Of a stretch of 64,000 nt of DNA, positions 1 to 11,696 are shown one piece after another. The notes beneath the pieces were generated by a model. It made no database searches and was not told the DNA's origin. It saw only the letters and a program-made list of their open reading frames with translations. Position numbers and translations under genes: made by a program. The stretch covers positions 243,210-307,209 of the forward strand of contig JAEHOE010000148.1 in assembly GCA_016858145.1 (NCBI GenBank). Direction: 5' to 3'. The DNA is from Edaphochlamys debaryana. Lineage: Eukaryota; Chlorophyta; Chlorophyceae; Chlamydomonadales. Each line of letters opens with the position of its first letter. Position 1 is the stretch's first letter.

Positions 1-20
1 GCAGATCCACCGCGATCCAC

Positions 21-3000
21 TCAGTGCTCGTCGTACACCGCATCGTGGGCGCACACCACCGACAATGACGGCCGCCCCAGCTGCTGCGGCAGCCACACGC
101 ATGCCTCCCGGCACACGCCCCGGCACGCGTCCAGCCTCAACTCGGTCAGGTCGGGCAGCCCCGCCGCCGCCGCCGCCACGCCGCGCGCCGTGATGAGCGG
201 CGCGCGTGACAGCTCCAGGCGCCGGAGGCCGGCGGCGGCGCCAGCCGCCAGCGCCGCGGCGGCGGCGGTGGCGGCGGCGGCAGGCTCCTGGGCGCAGGCC
301 CACGGCGCCGCCGCGGCCGCCGCTAGCGCTGCGGCGCTGGTGGACCGAGGCATAGCGCGGCCCGCACACACGTTGGCTCCATTCGGACTGGAGCCGTTGG
401 TGCCAGGGCCGTGCGTGACGTCGCCAACGTCGCCGTTGGCATGTGAAGTGATGCTAGTGGTGGTGGTGGTGGTGGTGCAGAGGGCGAGGTCGGCGAGGGA
501 GGTCGAGATGGAGCACGTGACGGCGGCCTCGGCCACGTCAGCACACGCGGCGCACGGCGGCACGGGCACGCCGGTGGCGGCGCGGCCGCCGCGCGCCGCC
601 GCCGCCACCGCCGGCGCGCACACGCCCAGCGCCACCTCCGCCCCTGCCTCCGCCTCCGCCTCCGCCACCCCCTCCTCCTCCTCCATCCCTGCGACAGCTC
701 CGTCGCCGGTATCCAGACCGCCAGCGTTCCCACTGGACCCCGCTCCACAGTCGCCGCCAGCGCTGCCGCCGCCGTCGCTGACGCCAGCGCTGACGCCGCC
801 GCCAAGCGACGCCAGGGCCTCGTCTGTGAGGTGCGGCGCCCCCGCCAGCGCCAGCTCCCGCAGCGCCGGCGCCGCCGCCAGCAGCCGCCGCAGCGCTGCC
901 GCCGTCAGGCCCTGGCAGCCCGCCAGGTCCAGACAGGTGAGGGCGGGGAGCGGGGCGCACCTGCGGGGAGGGGGGCAAAGGGCGGGGGGGGGGGCGGGGG
1001 CGAAGGTACATGAGCCAGAGGGGGCACCCAGATGGTCGGGGCCGGGTCTCCAGTACGACAGTGAGCGCTGCTGAGGCAGGGGCATGAGCAGGAGCGCTGA
1101 TGAGGCAAGGGCCAAGCGGCACGAGGCGGCAAGATGCGGGTTGGGCCACAAGCGGGCAGTGGTGGAGGGTCACGCGGCAGCGGGGGCTTTCGGGTGGTCC
1201 GCGCTCCAGGGAACAAGCAGCACGAGGGGTTCAGGCCCGCCCGACCCACCTGCCGTACGCCTGCTCCGGCCAGCCCTCGCAGCCGCCCAGCCGCAGCGAC
1301 GCCAGCTGCGGCGGCGGCGGCCACCAGGCCTCCTCCTCCGAACCCCCGCCGTCGCCGGCACCTCCGTCGCCGTCGGCGCCGCCAGTGTGGCTGTGGCGCT
1401 GGCGGAACGACGGCCCGCCGCCGCCGTTGGCGAAACCGTTGGCGGCGACGGCGCCGCTGTCGGTGCTACAGCCGCTGCGCGTGCCGTCGGTGGCGGTGCC
1501 GCTGACGCTGACGCTGGCGGTGCTGCCGCCGCCGCCGCCGACGCTCGCCTCATCGTCGCTGTCCGAGCCGCCGCCGCCGCCGCCGCCGTCGCTGCCGTCG
1601 GCGCCGCGGATGCGGTGGTAGTGACTATGGCCCTGGTGGTGGTGGTGGTGGTGGTGCGCGTGGTGATGCCCGATGGGCAACGGCGCTATCTCATCCCCCT
1701 CCTCCTCCTTCCCCTCTACCCCGTCCCCGTGCTCCGGCCCCGCCGCCGCCAGCTCCGCCGCCGCTGCCTCCGCCGCCGCCGAGCCCGGCTCCGGCGGCGG
1801 CAGGCAGCCGCCGGCGTCCATCCGCAGTGCCGTCAGGGCCGTGTGACCCGCCACCGCCGCCCACGCGCCCTCGCCCTCCTCCAACGTCAGCGCCCGCAGG
1901 CCCGGCAACCACGCCGCCAGCGGCGCGCAGCCCTCCTCCCACGACTCCAGACTCAGCCGCGTCACGGCCGTCAGCGCCAGAGGCAACACCCCCGCCGCCG
2001 CCACCGCCACCGATAACCCCAATCCCTCGCTGCCGCCCGCCTGCTCCGCATCCGCATTCGCATCCCCAGCCGAAACCACATCCACGCCAGCGCACAGGGC
2101 GGCTGCCGCTCCACCGCCGCCCTCCGCCATTACCGTGTGTCCGGTTGCGGGTCCACGCTGCGGCGACACGCGGGCCGTCTGCGCCGACAAAACCACGAGC
2201 GCCGGGCACTCCGCCAGCCCCGCCACCACCTCATCCCCCAGCGCCATCTCCAGGTGCAGCCGCCGCAGCGCCGTGAGGCCGGGCAGGGGCGCGAAGGCGA
2301 GCGCGGCGCGGTGGCCGCTGCCCCACAGGGCCAGGCGCGTGAGGCCCGTGAGGGCGTTCAGGGAGGCGAAGCCCGCGGTACTGACGGTTGCGTCAGAGAG
2401 CTCTAAGGAGCGGAGGGGCGGGCCCGCCGGGAAGCCGCGCGTCTGGAAAAGAGGGAAGGGGGAGGGTAGCAAGCGGGAGCGGAGGTGAGGAGTAGGAAAG
2501 GAGCGGACGGTAGCGTCAGAGAGCTCCAGGGAGCGGAGCGGGGAAGCCGCGCGTCTGGATGGGTGGGGGGACGGCGGGGGCAGAGGGTTCGCGAGGTGGG
2601 GATGAAGGTGGTTCGAAAGTAGAGGCAGGGAGCGGTGGGGAGCAGAAGGCCGTGCGGATGTGGTGCTGCTTCGGGTGGTCCACGCACAGCCCAACACGCT
2701 CCCGAAGCCCCCGAACCTCGCCCCGCCTCCTCCTTTCCCTTGTTACCAGCCCCTGCCCGACTTCGGACTTTACCTGCCGCAATCCCCTCCCCATCCCCCT
2801 CCCCATCCCCCTCCCCATCCCCCTCTTCCTGTCCCGCACCTGTAGCCTCAGGTGGTCCACGCACAGCCCAACACGCACCCCAGGACCTCGCCCTGGCCCC
2901 TCCCGTCCCTTGTGATCACCCTCTATCCCCCTCGGACCTCCCCTCCCTTTCCACCGCCACACCCGTCCCGCACCTGTAGCCTCAGGTGGTCCACGCACAG

Positions 3001-4386
3001 GCTCTCCAGCTGCCCCAGGCGGCCCAGGTGCGAGAGGGACTCACACGTCAGCGCGTGCCGCAGGCCCCGCACCGACAGAGCGCGCAGGCCCGGGCCCAGC
3101 GAGTCGCACAGGCCGCACAGCTGGAGGGCGGGGGTTGGGGAGGGCAGACGGAGACGTGGGAGGCTGAGGGCAGGAGGAGAGATGGATGGGGCGCCACGAG
3201 GTTGGCCTTTCGACGAGCGCAGCCGCGCACCATCCCGCGGCTCTCGTCCAGGCCCCGCATGCCGCCTATCCGGTCCCCACCCGCACGCAGGCGGCAACCC
3301 GCAGGCCGCTCCCGCCCCCGCTCCCGCTCCCACCTGCGGCCCCGATATGGGCAGGCGCGTGAGGTGCAGCTCCTTGAGGCCGGTGAACGCGCACTCCAGC
3401 TCCTGGGGGGGAAAGGGGGCGACGGACGGGGGTTTCAGGGGTGCAGCCAGGTCCAGATTGCCCCAAACCAAGCTGCCCTCAACCTTTGCCCACATTCATA
3501 TGAGCCTGACAGCTCACCGCCTTCAACAAGCTTCCCATCACCAACCCATTACGCCGTGAGCACGGCCACCCCCCGCCCCAACACGGCCACCTCCCCCCTG
3601 CTCGCCTGCAGGCACCGGCCCAGGTCCGAGCACTCGGCGTGCCGGCCCTTGTACCCGTGCTGACACCGGATCTCCAGCCGCTCCAGCCCCGGGCACGCCA
3701 GCCGCAGCGTCTGTAGGGCCGACAGCAGGCCGTCCCTGCCACTCAGCCGCACGCCCCGAACGCGCCGGCCCAGTCGGCCGCTCTGCTGCCGAAGGGCGCT
3801 GAGCAGGCGGTGGCCGCAGTCGGCGTTGCGGGCGTTGAAGTCCAGGTCGATGGTGGGGGGCAGGTGGGAGAGGGGCGGCGGGGGCTCCGAGAGGAGGGCC
3901 GTGGCGCGGAGGCGGGGCAGGCGGCAGGCCGAGGCGCAGGCCGCCTGGGCGCGGGAGCAGGTGACCCGGAGGGCCTTGGCGTCCTGGGGAGGGGAAGGGA
4001 GGAGGGGGCACATGGAGGCAAGGGGAGATGAGGATGAGAGGGGAGCAGCAGGAAGGTGCCGACTCCTGGACTCAAGGGACGCAATCCCCGTGCGAGGGCT
4101 CTGATGAGTCCAGCCAGCCGTGTGGAGGCCCTGCGCGCAGCCCCGACCGCAGCATTGGCCCACCCCCGCCCCAGGCTGTGCACAGGACCGTGCCGCTTGC
4201 TGAGCCTCCCCTCTAAGTCGGGGATGAGCTTAAGGGCCTGAGCCGCTGGACAGGACCTCGCGAGCGCACACGCACCTCGGTGGAGAGTCGGCCGAAGAGG
4301 GCGTGCAAGAACGGCTCCGGCAGCGACACGAAGCGCGCCGGCTCCACGGGCGCCGGGGCCACAGCTCCCGAGACGTCAGGAGCCAT
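21..4386 (-). CDS. Leucine-rich-repeat protein with F-box-like N-terminus
   Basis: Six exons join in phase on the minus strand: 4386-4276, 3983-3591, 3402-3334, 3120-2974, 2442-1250 and 960-21, giving about 950 residues. The ATG at 4386 opens a short exon whose SLPEPFLHALFGRLSTE resembles the start of an F-box (LPxxLLxxIFxxL); this is suggestive only. Later exons carry irregular leucine-rich repeats, such as LTCLDLAGCQGLT, LRELALAGAPHLTDEAL and LRRLELSRAPLI, of the cysteine-containing type seen in F-box/LRR and RNI-like proteins. Exon 5 also holds a His-rich run (about 1630-1680) and Gly/Ser/Glu-rich stretches that interrupt the repeats. A role as a substrate receptor of an SCF ubiquitin ligase is inference. 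The end of exon 2 is the least certain boundary: GT at 3590 keeps the frame, but a GC donor slightly upstream would as well. The gene diverges from the OXA-like gene. Confidence 0.8.
2387..3001 (-). repeat. Tandem copies of splice-junction segments in the LRR gene
   Basis: Two junction duplications lie here. The 3' edge of exon 4 with its donor (2974-3001) recurs at 2836-2866 and, more diverged, at 2665-2692. The 5' edge of exon 5 with its acceptor (2390-2447) recurs at 2512-2560. The extra copies lie within the intron between exons 4 and 5 and are not needed for the open frame. Confidence 0.75.
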
Positions 4387-4818
4387 CCTAGTCGCAGTAT
4401 GTGGTGTTTACAGGCAGCAGCAGAGCCCCGTGCGGTCGCACTCGGCGGCGTTGTGCAGCTTCGCGCCTCCGCGTCAAGCCTCCGCCATGCAGTTTGGTTT
4501 GGCTTTGCGATACTAAGGTAAAGATACGGCCACAACGGGGTGCAGGGCCGCTTTCGCGTGAGCGCGCCGCATCGGGAGGGCAAAGTCAAAGGCTGAACGG
4601 GCTGGCTGGAGAGACGTCAATTGTGTGATGCGGGTCTTTAATTGAGGCGCGGAGTATGTATTTCGGCGGGGCTTGCGAGCCTGTGTCCGTTGCAGTGATG
4701 CGGAGCCCGCTGGGCTCATGTCGAGACAGCTCGACGCTGCAGCTGCCGTTTGCCGTCAATGTCTATGCTACGGTCATAAATGAACTAGATTGCGCTACGT
4801 GCCTGTAAACGTGAGACG
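4387..4818. promoter_or_regulatory. Intergenic region between divergent genes
   Basis: This 432-bp gap separates the start codons of the LRR gene (minus) and the OXA-like gene (plus), so it must contain both 5' UTRs and probably both promoters. It is visibly less GC-rich than the flanking exons. I see no clear TATA box and no gene. Confidence 0.45.
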
Positions 4819-7800
4819 ATGCGGCGGGCGCTTGGATGGCTGCTGCCGGGGCACGCTGCTGCAGCGGCGAGTCGTGGGAGCGCCCTAGAGCTACTCTGGT
4901 AGGTCTGAAAAACAAAGGGCGACCTGCGTCGCTCTCACGCCTGGCCATCACCAGCCCAACCATCAACCCTCGCCCGCGCTCGCGGGGACTTGGCGAAGAT
5001 ATCGGACGGCAGCTAAAGTGACGGTGCCGCAGCGCAGAGGGGCCCGGGGGCCCGTTCTGGTCTTGGGCGTGCCCCTCCCCATCCATCCGCTCCATCCAGC
5101 AGGCCTCCGGCAACCCCCGCAAACCCCACAACTTACCTTGCCCGAATCTCCCCCGCCCGCATTCACCCCTCCCGTAGTCATGACGCGGCTCCAGCTTGGC
5201 TTCTGGCAGCCAGGGACGCAGCTGTGGGCGCCGGAAGCCCGCCCGTGCTCGGCGGCTTCCGACGCTTCGGCTCCTTGCCCAGCTCCCAAGCAGCAGCAGG
5301 CGCCCCTCCGGCCTCAGCACAGAGCTCCTTCCCCCTTGACCAGGGCCTTGGATCCAGCACGGAATTGGGATCCAGCGTAGAATCTGGATTCGCTGGATTG
5401 GGAGGCGCTCTCCAAGGCCCCAGCTCTAGCTCGTCGTTCCTAGCTAGCGTGGGCCCCACCCCAGGCGGAGCCCCCTCCATCATCGACGAGGCGGCTCGCT
5501 CCGTGTCAGCTGCCTCGACCTCCCTCGATGCTTCCCCCCTCTCCTCATCGCACGCCGTAACGCCATCACAACCCCTGCCCGTGTGGACGGACTGCCCTCC
5601 CGCATTGGGAGGCGGGGGCGGAGGGGGGCCCGGGGAGGCCCTGGAGTCGGCCATTGCCGCCTGCTCGGCCGCTGAGTCATCCCCGCTGGGCTCCTTACTC
5701 ATGTCCAGCGCGCAGCACGTGGCCAACTGGTACGAGCTCGTCCACTCTACGACAGGTGCGCCCTGCCTGCCGTGCAGCGGTTGGGTTGGGCTTAGTCACG
5801 GCGGGGCGGAGTCGCTGGACTGCGCCCGATTGCCCGTACTAGTGCCGCCCGCTACAGCCTGCCGCGGCGCGTCGTCTGCCTGTCGAGGCCGCATACTGCA
5901 TACACCCCCCTGCAAGCCCGACCACCTCTGTGTCTCTATCCTTTTGCTACCGCCGCCCCTTACCCCAGCCCCACTTATCCCACGCCCCCCCACCTCCCGC
6001 CCCCCTCCCTCCTCCCCCTGCCCCCCCCCCAGGCCTCCCCTGGGTGGCCTCCATCCCCCTCACCACCTTTGCGCTGCGCCTGGCCTTGCTGCCCATATCC
6101 ATGCGCCAGGCGCGGATCATACGCACCAACTTCTCGCTATACAAGGTGGGGCGCACGGGTTCTGGCTTTCGGGCTTTCGCGCCTTCGGGCGTAACGATCC
6201 CATGGGCAGGCCGGCTTACACGAGCAGCCCCTAGCGGCCCCTACCTCAGGCCCCTACTCAGGGCCTTTTAGTCATCCTCACATCTAGGTTTTGGGTGCTG
6301 GTCGTGATGGCCTGCAGGAGCGCCACTGGCTGGACACCAAAAGCTCCCTCACACACGAACCCCCCTATCGTCCTAGACATTGCTTTCATTGCCCCCTGGA
6401 ACGCGAGCGGTCAGGCATGACTAATATGTGCGCCCGCAGAACACGTGGACCCCCTAATCGTCCTATCTCGCCCTTGCAGGAGGCGCTTGCGCTGACGGAC
6501 GAGCAGGAGCGTCAGCAGCGGGAGGCTCGGGAAGCCCTGTCGGCGGCCGACGACACGGCAGCGCGCATGCGGCCGTCCGCGTCGGGCCCGGCTGGGCCTG
6601 GCTCGCCCTCGCCCTCCCCCGTCTTCCCCAGCCGCAACAGCGGCGGGGGCGGGGGCGGGAGCGCTGCGGGTGCCGGCAGCAGCGCTGCCGGGGCCACGCC
6701 CTCGGCCTCTGCGAGCCTGTCCACCTCCGCAACCGCGGGCCCAGCGTCGGACCAGGCCCAGGCCCAGGCCCAGGCCCAGGAGGCCCAGGCCCAGGAGGAG
6801 CAGCAGCGGGACCTGGCTGCGCGGCTGGCCCGGTCTCAGGCGGTGCTGGCCAACTTCAATATGCTGAGGGCCAAGCTGGACGTGCCGCACCCCGTGTGGA
6901 TCCTGGTCAACCCCCTGGTGCAGGTGGACGGGTCGTGGCTCGTGGGTGGGCGGTGGGCGGGCGCTGAGTGGGCAACGAAGCGTGGCTTGGCCACGGCTGT
7001 GTGTGGCCCAGGGCTGCCCACGTGCTCGCTACGGAAAGGTCCAGGGGTTGGTGCATGCGCCCCACTCCCGCGCTGCCCCCATCCCGCGCTCCCCTGCCCT
7101 GCCCCGCCGCAGATCCCCGTGTTCGTGCTAGTCAGCACGTCCCTGGGCATGATGTGCAGGTGGGCAAACATCGCTAACTTCTGTGGGCCGCCCGCGGGCG
7201 TCGGGTCCAGAAGGGGACGCGGATGCGATCGATGCGTGTCCGTTTCAGCAAGCATGGTCCATTGTTCCGCCGCTTCAGCTCCTGCCCTGCTTTTGCCTGC
7301 CCTGTATAGGGCTCCCTGGCCCGGGCTGGCTACGGAGGGCGCGCTGTGGTTCCAGGACCTCACGCTGCCGGCAGTGCTGCTGGGACCGGGTACGTTCGGG
7401 GGGTGGGTGCGGGGAGTGGGTGGGTGGGGCCCATTGCGGCGAAGGGGTCTGTGGCGCCAGGGCCAGGGCCAGGGCCAGGGTGTTCCGGGTCGGAGCTGAG
7501 CAGGGCTGACGGCCCTCAGCCTCAAGCCTCTAGGGTCCGTGGAGCTGTGGGGTTGCACCGGTATGGGGCCCTCTGTGGCGACGGGGTCTGCTGTGCCTGT
7601 CGGATCGGTATGTGTCCGCCTGTCCCGGCATGGGGATGGCTACGGGGCGCGGGGGGCTGACGTGCGCACGTGTTGTGGAGAGCGGCCGGGGTCCCCAGAC
7701 CCCCCAGTCAGGCGCGTCCCGTTCGCCCCGCTCTGGGTCTGCTGCGTGGTGCGCTGTGATGTCGTGGCCTGTCCCGGCATGGGGGTTTGTGCGGTGAGGC

Positions 7801-10800
7801 GTGTGTGTGGTGAGCGGTGAGCAGTGCCCCAGTCGCGTCCGGGTCACCCCGATTACGGTTAGGGGCGTGGTCCGGGTCAGTCATGGCGGCTCTCGTGTAG
7901 ATGAAGCGTAGGAGCCCAAGGGGAAGGCCGGGGCAAGTGGCCGGCGGGGCCTTTCCCCTGTGCTCCTACGCTTGATCTACACGAGCTGTCATGACGGACC
8001 CGACCCGCATTGCCCCTGTTTACAGCTACGGTACGGACGGGACCAGCCGACGCGCCTGGGCCCAGAGTACGGCAACAGTGCTCCACCCCCTGCACCCCAC
8101 TCTGCCTCCCTCCTCCCCACACACCGCACCCTCCCGGACCCTCCCACCCCCTCCCCAACCCTCCCAAACGCGCATCGGGCTCGCTGCCCGCCGCCGCGAA
8201 CTTCAAGACGCCCGGGGAAAAAAACCTCCCAAACCCTCCCGGACCCTCCCAAAACCCTCCTGCCCACAGGCGGCCTCACCGACTTGGAGTCCGCGGCGCT
8301 GCCCATGGGCCCCGTGGGCCTGGCCCTGCCGCTGCTGGTATACGCCCTCACCATGACGTCACTGCGACTGGGCGTGGGCGCGTCGGGGATGGCGGCGCGG
8401 GCGGGCGCCGCCACCAGCCTGGGGGCGCCCGGGGGAGCCACTGCGAAAGCCGGCGGCGTGGAGGACACGGCACTGGGTGAGTGCGCGTGAGCAAGCCTAC
8501 AGCTATGGTTATGTTTCAACAAGCGGCGGCGGAGGCGGAGGCGTGGGCATGTTTTAGCCAGCACGGGGGCGCCCAGTTGCGAGGCTGTAGGTTGTGGGGT
8601 GTGTGGCGTGGGGGGGTGGCCAGCCTGGAGGGCCGACTGCTGGGGCGCAGGGTGGTGTGAGGACACGGCAGTGGGTGGTGGGCGGAGGCGGGGGCATCCT
8701 CCCGTCGTGCTGCCGCTGCTTGGCAGTTTTGTGGAGACTGTTGGGGTGTGCTACCGTACTTCGCGCCCACGCCAGCGCAGGCGGGGGCATGCCGTGGGCA
8801 CCCCTGCTGGCTGCTCACAGGTGGTCGCGGCCAGTTTCTATATCGCTCCCCCCGCAGGCGCCTTCCTCCGCGGCCTGCCCCCGCTGCTGTACGCGCTGAC
8901 CACGCTTAACCTGGTGTTCAAGGTGCAGATGGCGCAGGGCGTGCTGGTGCACTGGCTGGGCTCGGCGGGCTTCACGCTAGGGCTGCAGGTGGGCGTGGGG
9001 GGGCTGGGGAGTGGGGGGGGGGTGAGAGGGCTGGGGCTGCAGGTGGGGGGAGGGGGGAGGTGGGGTGGTGGGTATTTTTTCGAGCGGGAAACGAAACGAT
9101 ACGATGGGGTGGTGGGAGGAAGAAGTGTGTGGGGGGGGGGGGCGCTGGGGCTGAGGGGCTGGCGGGGCTTCGCGCTGGGGCTGCAGGTGGGGGGAGGGCT
9201 GGGATGGTGGTGGGAGTGGGGTCCAGTGCGGCTGGCCGGGCCTAGGGGCTGGCGGGCGTTCAGGGTGAGGCTGCAGGTGAGGCCTAGCGTTGCACAGGTG
9301 CCTGGAGGCCCCCACACCCTTCACTCCACCTGAGCCCATCCCTACCCATTCCACCCACCCTACCGACCTCCGCAGATGGCCCTGCGCGTCCCCGCCCTGC
9401 GCGAGCTCCTCAAGCTCAACCGCGTCACGGGCACCCCCTCCCCCCCCTCCTCAAGCTCCTCCTCCTCCTCCTCCTCCCTCACCGCTTCCTCCTCCGCCTC
9501 CTCGGCCTCCCCTTCCTCCGCCTCCACCTCGCTTCGCTTCGCCGAGCTGCCCTCCGACCTTGTCGACCGCGTGGCGACCACGAGCGACCCCAACATATTA
9601 GTCATCATGGGCGCGCAGCTGTCGGCGCGGCAGCAGTGAGTCATGCATCTTGAGCGCGCCTTCGGACGCCGCCATGCTTGGGCCGGGGGCTCGCGGTGTG
9701 TTGACGACGGGCCTGTTCACATGGGACCGCGGACCAGGGTTGGTTCGGGGTCTGGCTCGTGTTGCCGTGCACTGCTGGCAGTGAAGCTGACCCGAACCCT
9801 ACCCAGGGGGGGGGGGCTGGCTGCATCTGGTCCGCCGCGGTTCGACCCGAACCAGACTTCAAACCAGACCCAAACCAGGCCCATGTAAACAAACCCAAAG
9901 AGCCCCCGGCTTGGACCCCCGGCACGACGGGCGCTCAGTTCTGCACGGGGGCCTCGCTGTTGCTGCCGCTCGAGGGGCCTGAGCCATTCTTGCTTGGCTC
10001 TCGCATCGGGTCCCCCCGAGGTGTTCAGGCCTCGCCTCCCGCCTCCCTTCCCCCCACCCGCCCACCCCGCAGCTACCCCGCGGCGCTCCACTGCCTGCGC
10101 AAGGCGGTGCTCCTGCGCCCCGGCCACACGCGCGCGCACTACTCCATGGGCCAGGTGTACGCGCTGACCAGTGAGTGCAGTGCCAGGGGGGGTGGGGGGT
10201 CGCGGGGTGGAGGATGAGGGCGGAAAGAGGAGATTGTGTGCGGTGTGCTGCGTGACGCTGCATGAGGTGGGCCACAAGACTCCATTACGCCGGGAAGGGC
10301 GTGTGTGGAAGGGACGTGTGAAGGCCTGCATCTCTTTTCAAGGCGGGCCCAGCCCACGAAACTGACCAGCTTTTAGCACTGTACCATGGCCCCACCTCCC
10401 CGTCCCCCGCCCTTCCTCCTTCCCCTTCATACCCCGCCTCCCCCACCAGACGCGTGGCCCGACGCCGAGGTCTCCTACAAGGCCGCCGCCGAGGTGGCGG
10501 AGGAGGGGCCCGAGCGGGGCCAGGCGCTGTACTGCGTGGGTACGGCACTGCACGCACAGGTGTGTGCTTGGTTGGGAGTTGGGAGTTGGGGGTTGCGGGC
10601 GCGGAGGGTTAGGCGCTCCTGGCTGCATTGCGACGCCAGTGCTGCTTTCGCTTTCCGTCTTTGCCCTGGCCTTGCCTTCCATACACTGAGGGATTGATGG
10701 GCCCTCGCCCTCCTCTCCTTTCATCTGTCCCTTACTCCCTTCCCCTATCTTAGCACAAAAACGTTTTACCCATCCCACATATGGCTCTCTTGCACCCCCT

Positions 10801-11136
10801 TCCCCCACTTCCCAGGGCAAGCTCAGCGAGGCAGTGGAGGCGTACCGCGCCTCGGACGAGCAGTGGCCGGGGCAGGTGGTGGTGCCGTACGCCATGGCGA
10901 ATGCATTAGTCATGGCAGGCCGTACGGCAGAGGCGGCGGAGGCGGTGGCCACCGCGGAGGAGCGGGATGCGGCCACGCCGGGGCGGCCGTTCGCGGCGGG
11001 TCTGGCGCGGCTGAAGGCGGGGCTTGTGCGTGGGGAGGGGAAGGATGGGACAGGGAGCAGCGCGGGGAGTGGGGATGGGAAAGAGGTGGGCGGGGAGAAG
11101 GCCGCGGAGGTGGTTGGTAAGGAGAAGCAGGCGTGA
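4819..11136 (+). CDS. Oxa1/YidC/Alb3-family insertase with C-terminal TPRs (OXA2-like)
   Basis: Twelve exons join in phase: 4819-4898, 5214-5755, 6033-6145, 6480-6923, 7113-7159, 7310-7389, 8270-8476, 8858-8988, 9376-9635, 10073-10170, 10450-10559 and 10816-11136, giving about 810 residues. The basic, Ala-rich start (MRRALGWLLPGHAAAAA) looks like an organelle-targeting peptide. The insertase core is recognisable from GLPWVASIPLTTFALR and MRQARIIRTN (about 208-240), IPVFVLVSTSLGMMC (394-408), then ALWFQDLTLP and two further hydrophobic stretches (about 440-545). A Q/A-rich charged linker (246-393, including QAQAQAQAQEAQAQ) enlarges the loop after the first core helix. The C-terminus carries TPR-like helices, such as YPAALHCLRKAVLLRP (635 onward). 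Plant mitochondrial OXA2 proteins combine the same two domains and assist insertion of cytochrome oxidase subunits. The exon 2 acceptor (CCAG at 5213) is the weakest junction. Confidence 0.85.
7873..8003 (+). other. Long imperfect intronic hairpin
   Basis: Within the intron between 7389 and 8270, the left arm (7873 to about 7930) is complementary to the right arm (about 7943-8003). The core stretch at 7892-7915 pairs with 7962-7985 with one mismatch in 24, and pairing continues on both sides with a small internal gap. The loop is only about 10 nt. Such a fold-back could be a miRNA/siRNA precursor or a MITE-like inverted repeat. The structure is read directly from the sequence; the function is not known. 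Confidence 0.7.
8966..9281 (+). repeat. Tandem copies of an exon 3' edge plus donor (OXA gene)
   Basis: The end of the exon closing at 8988 (GGGCTGCAG|GT context) recurs downstream in the intron at about 9029-9050, 9168-9190 and 9252-9280, each time followed by a GTGGG- or GTGAG-type donor. Only the first fits the frame needed by the next exon. Confidence 0.7.
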
Positions 11137-11696
11137 GGGTCCAAGGCTGGACGATGATCACGGAAAGGCACAGGGCATCAGCAAGGCATGGGGCGGAATG
11201 CGGGCCAGAGTCGGAGCAGATAAGGACGGCGACAGAGTCTGTAGTGCGCCAGGGTAAGGGGTAGATACTAGTGGACGACTGCATTGAGTGGTTTGCAGGT
11301 GTTGAGAGGGACCGCAGCTGTACCTGCTGTACCGAGGCTGTACTAGGCGACGGTCGGGGCCTGGCTTGGGGATTCGGGCATAGCCCCCGCGCTGGCTTGG
11401 GGATTCGCAGGATGGTCGGGGGAAGGGCTGACACGACTGGCCGGCTCACGCCTTGGCAGAAGAGTGCGATGAATAGAGCTCCCGAAGATTCAGTGGACAG
11501 GGTGGCCGTGGGCACAGGCAGGCGTCGTTTGCACGATCAAACGCAGCGAGCGGTAAACGCCACTGTCGCTCGCTCTTTACGCCCCTCACAATACCGCCCG
11601 CTCTGCAACACACAGCGATACTTCCACGCAACAACAGCACTCTAGGATCCGAGCCTTGCTTCGCGACCCAGCGCGAGCTGCAAACCACCGGCCAAA
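11137..11696. other. Intergenic region, no gene seen
   Basis: This is the 3' UTR of the OXA-like gene followed by the 5' flank of the next gene, both on the plus strand. An imperfect repeat (GGCTTGGGGATTCG) occurs twice near 11360-11410. No convincing ORF, RNA gene or TGTAA polyadenylation signal was found. Confidence 0.5.

Noticed and set aside
7612..7800. Repeated CCTGTCCCGGCATGGGG in the OXA intron
   Set aside because: Only two short copies about 155 bp apart with no surrounding similarity; not enough to call an element.
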